NCBI GenBank assembly: GCA_910576545.1
Contig: CAJTKM010000015.1
Location: forward strand, 1,084 to 65,083
DNA: 64,000 bases
Reading direction: 5' to 3'
DNA from: Lachnospiraceae bacterium
GTDB taxonomy: Bacteria > Bacillota > Clostridia > Lachnospirales > Anaerotignaceae
Shown here in pieces: positions 8,864 through 16,884 of the stretch (positions are counted from its first letter, which is position 1; each line of letters begins with the position of its first letter). The translations under genes were made by a program, and so were the position numbers. Below the pieces are notes generated by a model, which worked only from the letters and a program-made list of their open reading frames with translations, was not told the origin of the DNA and made no database searches.

Positions 8864-10848
8864 AAAAGATAATTCTCCACCAAAAAGGGCTTTGCTATAT
8901 CGTCCTTGTTCTATTACTTGGCACCATTTGGCTCGTTGCATCAGACAATCCTTATAATAGTGCAATGGAACAGTACAAAAGTGAATATGAATGGTATCTT
9001 GAAAAGGTAAATGGATGCTGTACTGATGAATCCTCTCTCTATCTGGAACAGGAGGCAGAGAGAATTGCAGAAGCCAGGGGGAAGAAAAGCTATCTTTTGG
9101 AAAGCTACTATGATGGCAAAATCAGTGAAAGTGAATATAAAAAAGAGAGCCAGGAAATCGAAAATGTTCTGAAACATCAAAATGGATTTGAGGCCATATA
9201 TCAGCAATATCTCTACATCTGCGAAAATGCTGAAAACCGTTATTTTCTTCAAACAAACGGATGGATGGGACTTCTTGGCGGAGGTACACTCAATTTTGTC
9301 CTGTTCCTTGGCATTTTGCTTTTGGTTACGCCCGTATTCTGTTCTGAGTATAGCTGCCAGATGGACGCTTTGATTTTGACCTCAAAAGAGGGGCGAAAAA
9401 GCTCTTTGCATAAGCTGCTCATTGTTATTTCAGGCGTCCTCTTGATGTGCGTAAGCATATCGCTCATTGAATACGGATTTTACAGCCTCAAATATGGGCT
9501 GCCTAATGGAAATTATCCCATCCAAAGCCTTAGTTACTTTGCAGGCAGCAACAAAAGCATAACTTTATTCGAGGGATACGTATATATAGGATTGCTCCGT
9601 CTTTTTGGCAGCGTGTTTTTAGCAATATTTCTTATGTTTATTTCTGTTTTGGCGAAAAAATATCCGGTGACCCTGCTTGCAGGTGCAGTATCGGTCATTA
9701 TTCCCTATGCAGGTCTATCCAAAACAATTATTTACCGTCTGCCGCTGCCTTTGCCATTTCTGCTCGGAACAGACTATTTTGCAGGAGACATTGTTTCAAG
9801 TGATGCTTTTACAGGTGATGAGAAAATTATTTTTGCAGAGATTAATACCATTACACTGCTGATTTTGTTTTCAGTATCCGTATTCTTATGTATTTTGGCT
9901 GCCGCTTGGATTTTACGGAGCAATTCTAACAAATGGCAAATGAAAACATGGAAGATACGAAATGTACCGGCTCTTGCTATCATACTTAGTTTAGTATTGA
10001 CAATGGCAGGATGTTCAGATAACGGAAAAAGCCGGAATTTTATTTATAATTCATCGGCGGTATATGATTGTATGGGCTATGAAATAGCACAGGACGCAGA
10101 AACTTTTGATTATTATCTTAAAAATGCTTCCACGGGAGAAATGCTTCATTTAGTACGCTCACCTATGTTTGGGGCGTTTTCTGATGAAGAAAAGGTATGT
10201 GCGTTTTGTGTATGTTCACCATATCTATATTATACGACATCGGTTACGGAAAGCTATGTGAACCGTGTCGGAAACTATAACAGCAGCATAACAAAAGTGT
10301 CAGTGATAGAACTTAATTTAGATACCTTTGAAGAAAAAAACGTTTTTGAACAGATTACAAATTCTGGCCGTTCCCTCTTTGGCATTGATTATGAAACGGG
10401 TGATAAATGGAAGTTTTTAGAGTTCCATTACGATTTTTTCATAAATGATGACAGCATATTTTTCATTGGCAATGATGGTATAACAGAAGTAAACCGTTTT
10501 ACGAAAGGTATTACAAAACTTGACATCCCTACAAGTGGAACTATCTCATTCGATGGAGAAAACATTTTTTACAAAAACGAGCAATCGGTTTTAACAAGGT
10601 ATCATGTTCTAAGCGGCGAAACTTTTACTTGTGAAAAAGTAGTTGCGTATGATTTCTGCATTGATGAGCAGTCGATTTATTATGTATCCAGAACAGACGG
10701 AAGCCGTGTATATTCCTGCAACAAGGATGGGAACAACAAAAGATTGATTAGCGATACGCCCGCAATGTCGGTTACTTGTGATGCTGGCAACATTTATATA
10801 TTAGCAAAAGAAAGCGGGGAGAACATCGTCTTATCAAAAAGTCGTTGA
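8839..10848 (+). CDS. ABC permease fused to a lipoprotein-like propeller domain
   Basis: The start at 8839 (MSGFMYEIKK) is preferred because AGGAGG at 8828 precedes it; an in-frame start at 8812 lacks such a site. The 669-residue product has a first helix, an extracellular loop of about 110 residues and five further helices to about residue 360, as in the preceding permease. After a short basic linker comes a second signal-like helix ending in LTMAGC (Cys 392), then about 275 residues with propeller-like repeats (ITKVSVIELNLDTFEE, GITKLDIPTSGTISFDGENI). This looks like an in-frame fusion of a permease and a lipoprotein gene. Confidence 0.8.
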   Translation: MSGFMYEIKKIILHQKGLCYIVLVLLLGTIWLVASDNPYNSAMEQYKSEYEWYLEKVNGCCTDESSLYLEQEAERIAEARGKKSYLLESYYDGKISESEYKKESQEIENVLKHQNGFEAIYQQYLYICENAENRYFLQTNGWMGLLGGGTLNFVLFLGILLLVTPVFCSEYSCQMDALILTSKEGRKSSLHKLLIVISGVLLMCVSISLIEYGFYSLKYGLPNGNYPIQSLSYFAGSNKSITLFEGYVYIGLLRLFGSVFLAIFLMFISVLAKKYPVTLLAGAVSVIIPYAGLSKTIIYRLPLPLPFLLGTDYFAGDIVSSDAFTGDEKIIFAEINTITLLILFSVSVFLCILAAAWILRSNSNKWQMKTWKIRNVPALAIILSLVLTMAGCSDNGKSRNFIYNSSAVYDCMGYEIAQDAETFDYYLKNASTGEMLHLVRSPMFGAFSDEEKVCAFCVCSPYLYYTTSVTESYVNRVGNYNSSITKVSVIELNLDTFEEKNVFEQITNSGRSLFGIDYETGDKWKFLEFHYDFFINDDSIFFIGNDGITEVNRFTKGITKLDIPTSGTISFDGENIFYKNEQSVLTRYHVLSGETFTCEKVVAYDFCIDEQSIYYVSRTDGSRVYSCNKDGNNKRLISDTPAMSVTCDAGNIYILAKESGENIVLSKSR

Positions 10849-10928
10849 GCAATTCCTGATTCGTGACTGTTTTTTGATTTTCCTATGTGAAAATATGTTT
10901 TGAAAGAGGATAAGGAACAAATGCAACA

Positions 10929-11741
10929 ATGAATAAGAAAAAATACAGAAAGAGGATAAGGTTCAGAAAAAGAAAAAAACTCAAACGACTTATTATTGCT
11001 TATCTACTAAGGGCAATCGTTATACTGATACCAATTATAATGATTATACTTATGGTTTGCGGCTGCCTTTACATATATGACAAATTTACAAATGAAGCCG
11101 ATATGATAGATATATACGCAGACAATGACGCAACTCCAGTTACTTCGGCGAAGTACAATGTACCAAAGTTTTGCGTAGCCATAGATGCAGGACATGGCGG
11201 AAGTGACGGGGGAACTGTCAGCGGAGAGGTTATAGAAAAGGATATTAATCTTTCCGTTGCATTGAAGTTAAAAGCTATTCTGGAGGATAACAAAATAGAA
11301 GTTGTCTTAACCAGAAGTTCTGACGAGAATATAAGTCTTGCGCAGCGTACCTCTATTGCAAACGACTTCAGTGCTGATTTCTTTATCAGCCTTCATTGTA
11401 ATTACTATGAAGATGATGCTCAGATAGCAGGCTTGGAATGTTATTACAACAGTCCAGACGCAATGAAAAGCAAAGCGTATGCAGAAAGCATAATCAATGC
11501 CGTTTCACTAAGTAATGACATTAAAGCAAGGGACGCAAAAGCCGAGGGCTATTATGTTTTGCGAAATACCCAAATGCCTGCTGTTTTGGTGGAAATGGGA
11601 TTTCTCTCAAATTATTCTGAGCGTCAAAAGTTGTTAAGTGACGATTATCAGGAAATTTTGTCGCAGAGAATTGCCGAGGGTATTCTGCAATACCCTTGTT
11701 TGCAGGGAGCTGAAAATCAACCGCCAGTAAGTTGCCGATAA
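10929..11741 (+). CDS. Membrane-anchored N-acetylmuramoyl-L-alanine amidase
   Basis: A 270-residue Amidase_3 enzyme that cleaves the bond between muramic acid and the stem peptide of peptidoglycan. A very basic start (residues 1-20) and one transmembrane helix (about 21-47) anchor it with the catalytic domain outside. All zinc/catalytic residues are present: H89 (IDAGHGGSDGG), E103, H156 (SLHCN) and E222 (LVEMGFLSN). It follows the ABC genes by 80 bases in the same direction and may belong to the same regulon. No cell-wall-binding repeats are seen. Confidence 0.88.
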   Translation: MNKKKYRKRIRFRKRKKLKRLIIAYLLRAIVILIPIIMIILMVCGCLYIYDKFTNEADMIDIYADNDATPVTSAKYNVPKFCVAIDAGHGGSDGGTVSGEVIEKDINLSVALKLKAILEDNKIEVVLTRSSDENISLAQRTSIANDFSADFFISLHCNYYEDDAQIAGLECYYNSPDAMKSKAYAESIINAVSLSNDIKARDAKAEGYYVLRNTQMPAVLVEMGFLSNYSERQKLLSDDYQEILSQRIAEGILQYPCLQGAENQPPVSCR

Positions 11742-11919
11742 TCTCACCAAGGCGATTGACGCTGTTATGCGAATAGATTTAACAGGAACAAGCATAGGTG
11801 CCTTATTGGAGAAAATTGAGGAGGCTAAGAAAAAGCATACAGGTCTTATAGACCTTTACACAAGCGGCGACATAGATAAAACCGGGTTTTCTGCCCTAGA
11901 TAGTGTCTACACGAGTTAA
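11731..11919 (+). pseudogene. Unidentified open fragment, possibly a recombinase C-terminal coil
   Basis: An open frame overlapping the amidase stop reads VADNLTKAIDAVMRIDLTGT and continues with a lysine/glutamate-rich helix to FSALDSVYTS. There is no credible start. The heptad-like character recalls the C-terminal coiled coil of large serine recombinases, but this is weak and the fragment may be from another gene. It is interrupted by IS5-like sequence at about 11912. Confidence 0.3.
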
Positions 11920-12015
11920 GCGCGGATAGCAGCCCCAATAGCGATACAACGGACGTGTAGCGCAGCGATAAAGGCATCAGAAGTCTTGGCATAACGAGTG
12001 GCAATCCCCTCTCCA
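11916..12015 (-). pseudogene. 3' remnant of an IS5-like transposase
   Basis: The minus strand reads GIATRYAKTSDAFIAALHVR then CIAIGAAIRA and a stop at 11916-11918. This matches the ending common to IS5-group transposases (RYDK-type box followed by a hydrophobic helix). The upstream part is missing, being replaced by MATE-gene sequence. Confidence 0.55.
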
Positions 12016-12048
12016 GCATTTCAGGGATAGAAAGCAGTTTTCTGCCAG

Positions 12049-12300
12049 ATGACACAGTTTCTGTTCTCTGGATGCAATATTTTTTCATCCGCATTATTTT
12101 CGGCATTATGCAATGGGAAAGCGTCTGCAACCATATCTTTCCTGCGGACGTTTGGATTTATTACAGTGTCCCTTTTGGTATTGCCGAGATTTTTAGGGGT
12201 AACGGGCGTATGGCTTGCAGTACCGTTTGCGGAGCTTTTCACGCTTATGCTGACGATATATTTGCTATACAGGCATCGAAAACAGTATAATTATTTTTGA
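12049..12300 (+). pseudogene. 3' fragment of a MATE-family efflux pump gene
   Basis: About 83 codons encode IFSSALFSALCNGKASATIS...FLGVTGVWLAVPFAELFTLM and a final cytoplasmic tail, the last two helices of a MATE multidrug/sodium antiporter, whose full length is about 450 residues. There is no ribosome-binding site at the first ATG, and the 5' part is missing at the junction with the IS5-like remnant. It is almost certainly nonfunctional. Confidence 0.65.
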
Positions 12301-12393
12301 AAGAAATGCAGGTAGGAAAGATTGATAGAAGTGAGAAATCTGCGTGTGACAGTGGTTGGGAATGAATGGAAAAACGATATTTAGGAGAGAGAA

Positions 12394-12888
12394 ATGATAC
12401 GACCATTAGAAGAAAAGGACATTGATATGGTATGTGACATTGTAAATGAGAATTGGAAAAATGTTTATTCTGGATATGTCAATCCGCTGCTGCTAAATTC
12501 AGATGGATGTGCAGTAAGGACACACCGATTAAAGACAGATTTTGCCGATCGCAGACTGTCAGAGTATGTGTGGGAGGAAGAAAACCATGTGTCGGCAATG
12601 TTGTCTTTTGGAGATACGGCAGATGCGGATATTTTAGGGGCGTTTGAAATCTGGCGTATTTATGTTGCTTCCCAATTTCAAGGGAAAGGAATTGGGAAAA
12701 TGCTGATGGATTTTGCCGAGCAAGAGGCGGAGGAACAAGGGTATAAAGAAATTGTGATATGGGCGTTTCAAAATAACCATCATGCGGTTTCCTTTTATAA
12801 AAAAAGAGGATACAGCATTGACAAGGAAGAATATTTAAGTGAGCCGTATTTTTCAATGGGAATACGGTTAAAGAAGAATATAGGATAG
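12394..12888 (+). CDS. GNAT-family N-acetyltransferase
   Basis: A 164-residue acetyltransferase. Motif A is IYVASQFQGKGIGKMLMDFA (about 88-107), with the acetyl-CoA pyrophosphate-binding QGKGIG, followed by motif B around NNHHAVSFYKKRGY. AGGAGAG precedes the ATG. It is intact amid gene fragments and has its own terminator at 12896. The substrate cannot be inferred; small-molecule or protein N-acetylation are both possible. Confidence 0.85.
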   Translation: MIRPLEEKDIDMVCDIVNENWKNVYSGYVNPLLLNSDGCAVRTHRLKTDFADRRLSEYVWEEENHVSAMLSFGDTADADILGAFEIWRIYVASQFQGKGIGKMLMDFAEQEAEEQGYKEIVIWAFQNNHHAVSFYKKRGYSIDKEEYLSEPYFSMGIRLKKNIG

Positions 12889-12895
12889 ATAGATG

Positions 12896-12943
12896 CAGAG
12901 CCAATGAACGTGTGGGAAACCATAGCTTGTTGGCTCTGTTTTT
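12896..12943 (+). terminator. Rho-independent terminator after the GNAT gene
   Basis: A perfect 9-bp stem CAGAGCCAA (12896-12904) / TTGGCTCTG (12930-12938) is followed by five T. Confidence 0.8.
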
Positions 12944-13045
12944 ATTCAAGCGTAACATCTAATTTAATTATGCAATACCTCTTATATAAGATATAAAATT
13001 TCCTGTTATGAGAGATAAAAACTGAAAATTTCATAAAAATAGGAT

Positions 13046-13075
13046 TTGACAAACTGCTGGTTTTCATGCTAAAAT
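13046..13075 (+). promoter_or_regulatory. Promoter of the ABC-F leader transcript
   Basis: TTGACA at 13046-13051 and TAAAAT at 13070-13075 with an 18-base spacer. The expected start of transcription is near 13082, giving a leader of roughly 490 bases before the ABC-F start. Confidence 0.7.
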
Positions 13076-13107
13076 AATTTACACTAATTTTAAAGGAGAA
13101 CAGTTTC

Positions 13108-13206
13108 ATGAGCTTTTACATTACAAACGAACTTCCGCCTAAAAAGAAAATCAACTCTGTACAATCAAATCCGATGAAACATTGTACAGAGTATAGCGTA
13201 ATATAA
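13108..13206 (+). CDS. Leader peptide of the ABC-F gene (32 residues)
   Basis: ATG 13108 follows AAAGGAGA at 13092 with good spacing and opens a 32-codon frame (MSFYITNELPPKKKINSVQS ... ending TEYSVI). It lies just after a strong promoter and covers both arms of the first leader hairpin, so ribosome position on it would decide which hairpin forms. Short ORFs of this kind precede many drug-inducible ABC-F, erm and related genes. The sequence itself matches no leader peptide known to me. Translation is inferred from the ribosome-binding site and placement. Confidence 0.65.
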   Translation: MSFYITNELPPKKKINSVQSNPMKHCTEYSVI

Positions 13207-13225
13207 CACGTTAGGATTTCATCGG
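13154..13225 (+). promoter_or_regulatory. Interleaved hairpins in the ABC-F leader
   Basis: A perfect 12-bp inverted repeat, ACTCTGTACAAT (13154-13165) with ATTGTACAGAGT (13181-13192), encloses a loop containing CCGATGAAA (13171-13179), which is perfectly complementary to TTTCATCGG at 13217-13225. The order A1-B1-A2-B2 means the two pairings compete or form a pseudoknot. All but the last arm lies inside the leader ORF. This is the expected architecture of translation-dependent attenuation. Confidence 0.65.
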
Positions 13226-13303
13226 GAAATAGGGCAGTACATGAGAGGGATTTTATATCTTTTTCATATATTGTTTTTTTCCCGTACAAATTTGTGTGCA
13301 GCA

Positions 13304-13335
13304 GGCTATGGACAGTGTTTTGTCCGTAGCCTTTT
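13304..13335 (+). terminator. First terminator-like hairpin in the ABC-F leader
   Basis: GGCTATGGAC (13304-13313) pairs with GTCCGTAGCC (13322-13331) over 10 bp with one G-U, followed by TTTTG. The short T tract makes it a weak terminator or pause site. Confidence 0.5.
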
Positions 13336-13381
13336 GTTGTATATGGGTTGTTTCCTGCAAGCGGTTTGTGATGGAACGGAT

Positions 13382-13431
13382 ATAGCAGAAGGCATGATAC
13401 CAAGGAGTATCTGGCTTCTGCTATTTTTTTT
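13382..13431 (+). terminator. Second terminator in the ABC-F leader (attenuator)
   Basis: ATAGCAGAAG (13382-13391) pairs perfectly with CTTCTGCTAT (13415-13424), with an inner GATAC/GTATC stem, and runs directly into a tract of eight T ending at 13431. It lies 140 bases before the ABC-F start on the same strand, so full-length mRNA requires readthrough. Confidence 0.75.
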
Positions 13432-13570
13432 GCGCGTAAGGCATAAGCCAGGCTGGAATGCTTGCATTCCAATTTGGCGCTGCCCGCGAACCGTAGGTAA
13501 CTTGCATAAGCATGTTTCCCACGGTTGCCTATTTTGGAAAATCAGACAGGAAAAAGAGAGGAGAATAATT

Positions 13571-15106
13571 ATGAGTTTATTAGAAGTTACGGGATTAACA
13601 CATTCTTTTGGAGAAAATTATCTGTTTAAGAACGCAGATTTTACGTTGAACAAAGGGGAGCATATCGGGATTGTCGGCCAGAACGGGGCGGGAAAAAGCA
13701 CGTTCATAAAGATTTGCACAGAGCAGCTTATCCCCGACTCTGGCAGGATAGTATGGCAGCCGGATACAAAAATAGGGTATCTCGACCAGTACGCCCAAAT
13801 TGAAAAAAGTGTGGCGATGAGGGAGTTCCTGCAATCCGCATTTTCCGGGCTGTATGAGATAGAAAACAGGATGAATGAGCTGTACTGCCAGTCTGTGGAC
13901 GGGGATATGGCGAAACTAAACATGGCGGCAAGGTATCAGGAAGAATTAGAACGCAAGGAGTTTTATTTGATTGATACAAAGATAGAACAGGTGGCAACAG
14001 GCCTAGGTTTAACTGCAATCGGGTTAGACAGACCGATTGAGCAGATGAGCGGCGGGCAGAGGGCAAAGGCCATACTGGCGAAGCTGTTGCTTGAGAAGCC
14101 GGATATTTTGCTTCTGGACGAGCCGACGAACTTTTTGGACAAGGAACATGTTACATGGCTTGCCGAATATCTTTCCAGCCTGCCAAACGCTTTTCTGGCA
14201 GTATCGCATGACTATGACTTTTTAGAGAAAATATCCACAAGGATATGCGACATTGACAACGAGAAGATTACAAAATATTTTGGCACTTATTCAGAGTTCA
14301 CGAGAAAAAAGGCACTGCTCCGTGAGGATTATATCAGACAGTATGCCGCACAGCAGAAAACCATCAAAAAGACAGAAGAATTTATCCGCAGGAATATTGC
14401 GGGGAGAAAGTCAAAAATGGCTCGTGGCAGGCAGAAACAGCTTGACCGAATGGATAAAATGGAAGCTCTGGAACAGAAAGAAACCAAGCCGCATTTTCGG
14501 TTTACGGCTCTCCCGCTGACTACGGCAGAGCATCTAAAAGTAAAACATCTGGATGTTGGCTACCATTATCCTGTTTTGTCAGATATCAGCTTTTCCATAA
14601 AAGGGGGAGAAAAAATTGTTATGACGGGATTTAACGGCATCGGCAAATCCACCCTGCTAAAAACGCTTATCAGCCAAATACCCTCATTAAGCGGGAGTTT
14701 CCGTTTTTCGGAGCAGGTAAAGATTGGGTATTTTGAGCAGGAGCTGGCATGGGCGGATATAGAAAAAACGCCCATTCAGATTGTTTCCGATGCTTACCCG
14801 TCGCTTGCGATAAAAGACGTAAGAAAGCGTCTTGCAGGCTGCGGCATCTCAAGCAAACACGCCATGCAGGAAATCGGGACTTTGAGCGGAGGGGAACAGG
14901 CAAAGGTTAAAATGTGCCTGCTTATGATGAAGCCGTGCAATTTCCTTATCATGGACGAGCCGACAAACCATCTTGATGCGCTTGCGAAAGAATCGTTGAA
15001 AACCGCACTGGAGGAATTTGAGGGGACAGTGCTATTGGTGTCACATGAAGAAGCGTTTTACCGTGAGTGGACGCAGAAAGTGATAAATATAGAGAAGAAA
15101 ATATAG
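13571..15106 (+). CDS. ABC-F family ATPase (possible ribosome-protection protein)
   Basis: The ATG at 13571 follows GAGGAGAA; longer in-frame reading upstream only crosses the regulatory leader. The 511-residue product has two ABC cassettes and no membrane segments: Walker A GQNGAGKST and GFNGIGKST, signatures MSGGQRAK and LSGGEQAK, Walker B LLLDEPTNFLD and IMDEPTNHLD. A charged linker between cassettes (around RRNIAGRKSKMARGRQKQLD) is the ribosome-contacting region of the family. Housekeeping ABC-F proteins and antibiotic-resistance members look alike; the attenuator leader and island setting favour drug-inducible ribosome protection, but the drug class cannot be told. Confidence 0.85.
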   Translation: MSLLEVTGLTHSFGENYLFKNADFTLNKGEHIGIVGQNGAGKSTFIKICTEQLIPDSGRIVWQPDTKIGYLDQYAQIEKSVAMREFLQSAFSGLYEIENRMNELYCQSVDGDMAKLNMAARYQEELERKEFYLIDTKIEQVATGLGLTAIGLDRPIEQMSGGQRAKAILAKLLLEKPDILLLDEPTNFLDKEHVTWLAEYLSSLPNAFLAVSHDYDFLEKISTRICDIDNEKITKYFGTYSEFTRKKALLREDYIRQYAAQQKTIKKTEEFIRRNIAGRKSKMARGRQKQLDRMDKMEALEQKETKPHFRFTALPLTTAEHLKVKHLDVGYHYPVLSDISFSIKGGEKIVMTGFNGIGKSTLLKTLISQIPSLSGSFRFSEQVKIGYFEQELAWADIEKTPIQIVSDAYPSLAIKDVRKRLAGCGISSKHAMQEIGTLSGGEQAKVKMCLLMMKPCNFLIMDEPTNHLDALAKESLKTALEEFEGTVLLVSHEEAFYREWTQKVINIEKKI

Positions 15107-15177
15107 GCCAAAAGGCAAGAAATATGAGCCTTTCTACTGGCCAGAATGGCGGTTATATCAATAGGAATTGAAAATAA

Positions 15178-15303
15178 AAAAGTTTTCCGTTAATGGTATC
15201 GATTTTCTATATCTGCGATTATTTCGGCATAACGCCAATGAAATTTTTTAATACAAGCAATTCTGCACCCATTGACATTGCGAAGATAACAGAGCAGCTA
15301 TAA
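15178..15303 (+). pseudogene. C-terminal remnant of an XRE-type regulator
   Basis: An open frame reads KSFPLMVSIFYICDYFGITP then MKFFNTSNSAPIDIAKITEQL and stop. This resembles the last helix-turn-helix helices and tail of XRE regulators of Clostridia (pattern ...FYICDYFGITPMEFF...). The DNA-binding start is missing. It marks the right edge of the accessory region, 130 bases before the S10 promoter. Confidence 0.5.
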
Positions 15304-15434
15304 TTTAGGGGCTTCTCTACCGATGGAAGAAACAGAAATGCGGTTGTGTGAAATATGTACAATTTTTTTCTGGCTGACCGTTGAAATTTTTATATAAAAT
15401 CCAAGAAAATTTTGAAAATAATGCAAAAAAAGAC

Positions 15435-15463
15435 TTGCATTCCATGTGGTTATCGTTTATACT
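15435..15463 (+). promoter_or_regulatory. Promoter of the S10 ribosomal operon
   Basis: TTGCAT (15435-15440) and TATACT (15458-15463) with a 17-base spacer precede rpsJ by about 255 bases. Confidence 0.7.
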
Positions 15464-15719
15464 AGTTACTGTTGTGACATAGAGTGTTGATACGGAAGGT
15501 TGCCAAAAGCCCCAGAATACAAGGCTTGAGGGTTTTTCCGAGGAGCGATGTCCAGTTCATGAAACCGGGCGGCAAGTCACTGTACTGAATAATCCAGGGG
15601 AGGTCTGTCCTGAAAAGGACGGCCGGAGTATCTGACGTTGCCGGATACACCCGGATGAGTGTGCAGTCGCCACTTGTCGTGCTGAAATCAAAAGTACGAA
15701 TAAGGAGGAGACTTTTTTT
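15464..15719 (+). promoter_or_regulatory. Long 5' leader of the S10 operon
   Basis: About 250 untranslated bases separate promoter and rpsJ. They contain several small stems, such as GTCCT-GAAA-AGGAC (near 15610) and GTATC/GATAC (near 15630-15650), and end in AAGGAGGAG. In E. coli the S10 leader mediates L4 autoregulation; whether this leader does so is unknown. No open frame with a ribosome-binding site was found here. The 15304-15434 stretch upstream shows nothing recognisable. Confidence 0.4.
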
Positions 15720-16034
15720 ATGGCAAATCCAAAAATCAGAATCAGTCTTAAAGCGTATGATCACAAGCTGATCGACCAGTCGGCAGCACAGATCATCGAA
15801 ACGGCAAAAAAGACAGGAGCGCAGATCAGCGGCCCTATCCCTCTGCCGACAAAGAAGGAAGTTGTTACAATCATCAGAGCGGTGCACAAGTACAAGGATT
15901 CCAGAGAGCAGTTTGAGATGCGCACGCACAAGAGACTGATTGACATTCTGAGCCCTACACCTAAGACAGCAGACGCGCTGAGCCGTCTGGATCTGCCCGC
16001 AGGCGTGGATATTACATTGAAAGTGATGAAATAA
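15720..16034 (+). CDS. rpsJ: 30S ribosomal protein S10
   Basis: 104 residues, usual length. Contains the family signatures [17 protein letters not shown] and [18 protein letters not shown], and ends with [13 protein letters not shown]10 sits in the 30S head and doubles as NusE in transcription antitermination. First gene of the S10 operon, preceded by AAGGAGGAG. The 193-base gap to rplC is long for this operon and contains AT-rich sequence without an evident ORF. Confidence 0.97.
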   Translation: MANPKIRISLKAYDHKLIDQSAAQIIETAKKTGAQISGPIPLPTKKEVVTIIRAVHKYKDSREQFEMRTHKRLIDILSPTPKTADALSRLDLPAGVDITLKVMK

Positions 16035-16227
16035 GGACGGTCTTTGAATAAAGGGCAACGAACCGGAATTATTTTACAAAGAGAACATCCAAAACTGGTT
16101 TATATAAGAAATAGTAAACTTGCTACAACTCTTATATGACTAGAATGATTACCCGAGCAACTGCAGGTTTCAGGCCGAAGGCTGCGGAGGGCAATCCGCT
16201 GTAGAAAATTTAGGAGGTGCAACAATC

Positions 16228-16857
16228 ATGAAGAAGGCTATTATAGCTAAGAAAATCGGCATGACACAGGTCTTCACGGAAAACGGCGCATTGGTGCCCG
16301 TAACAGTTCTGGAAGCAGGCCCCTGTGTTGTAATCCAGAAAAAGACAATGGAAAACGACGGCTACGAAGCGATTCAGGTTGGCTTTGGCGAAATCAAAGA
16401 CAAACATGTAACAAAGCCCATGAAGGGTCACTTTGAAAAGGCTGGCGTTCCCGCAAGAAAATATGTGAAGGAACTCAGGCTGGAGGATACCAGCGCATAC
16501 GAAGTCGGCGCGGAAATCAAGGCTGACGTATTCGCGGCAGGCGAAAGAGTAGACGCAAGCGGCGTTTCCAAAGGTAAAGGCTTCCAGAGCACAATCAAGA
16601 GATACAATGCACAGAGAGGCCCTATGGGTCACGGCTCCAAATCCCACAGGGTTGTTGGTTCCATGGGTTCTTCCGCAACACCCAGCCGCGTGAAAAAAGG
16701 CAAAAGAATGCCTGGTCACATGGGCAGTGTAAACGTAACTATCCAGAACCTTGAAATCGTCCGCGCTGACGCAGAAAAGAACCTGCTGCTCATCAAGGGT
16801 GCCGTTCCTGGGCCCAAGGGTTCCGTTCTGGTAATCAAAGACAGCGTAAAGGCCTGA
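16228..16857 (+). CDS. rplC: 50S ribosomal protein L3
   Basis: 209 residues. Starts [16 protein letters not shown] and carries the central loop ([32 protein letters not shown]) that reaches toward the peptidyl-transferase centre. L3 is an early assembly protein of the 50S subunit. TAGGAGGTG lies 10 bases before the ATG. Start and length fit the family. Confidence 0.97.
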   Translation: MKKAIIAKKIGMTQVFTENGALVPVTVLEAGPCVVIQKKTMENDGYEAIQVGFGEIKDKHVTKPMKGHFEKAGVPARKYVKELRLEDTSAYEVGAEIKADVFAAGERVDASGVSKGKGFQSTIKRYNAQRGPMGHGSKSHRVVGSMGSSATPSRVKKGKRMPGHMGSVNVTIQNLEIVRADAEKNLLLIKGAVPGPKGSVLVIKDSVKA

Positions 16858-16884
16858 TAAACTTTACGGAAGGAGGAAACTAAC

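Noticed and set aside
12479-12958. A 159-codon minus-strand frame over the GNAT gene
   Set aside because: It overlaps a clear acetyltransferase and crosses its terminator.
13241-13570. N-terminal extension of the ABC-F protein upstream of 13571
   Set aside because: This stretch contains the terminators and hairpins of the leader, lacks a ribosome-binding site, and the encoded sequence is not ABC-like; the family start MSLLEV coincides with a good site at 13571.
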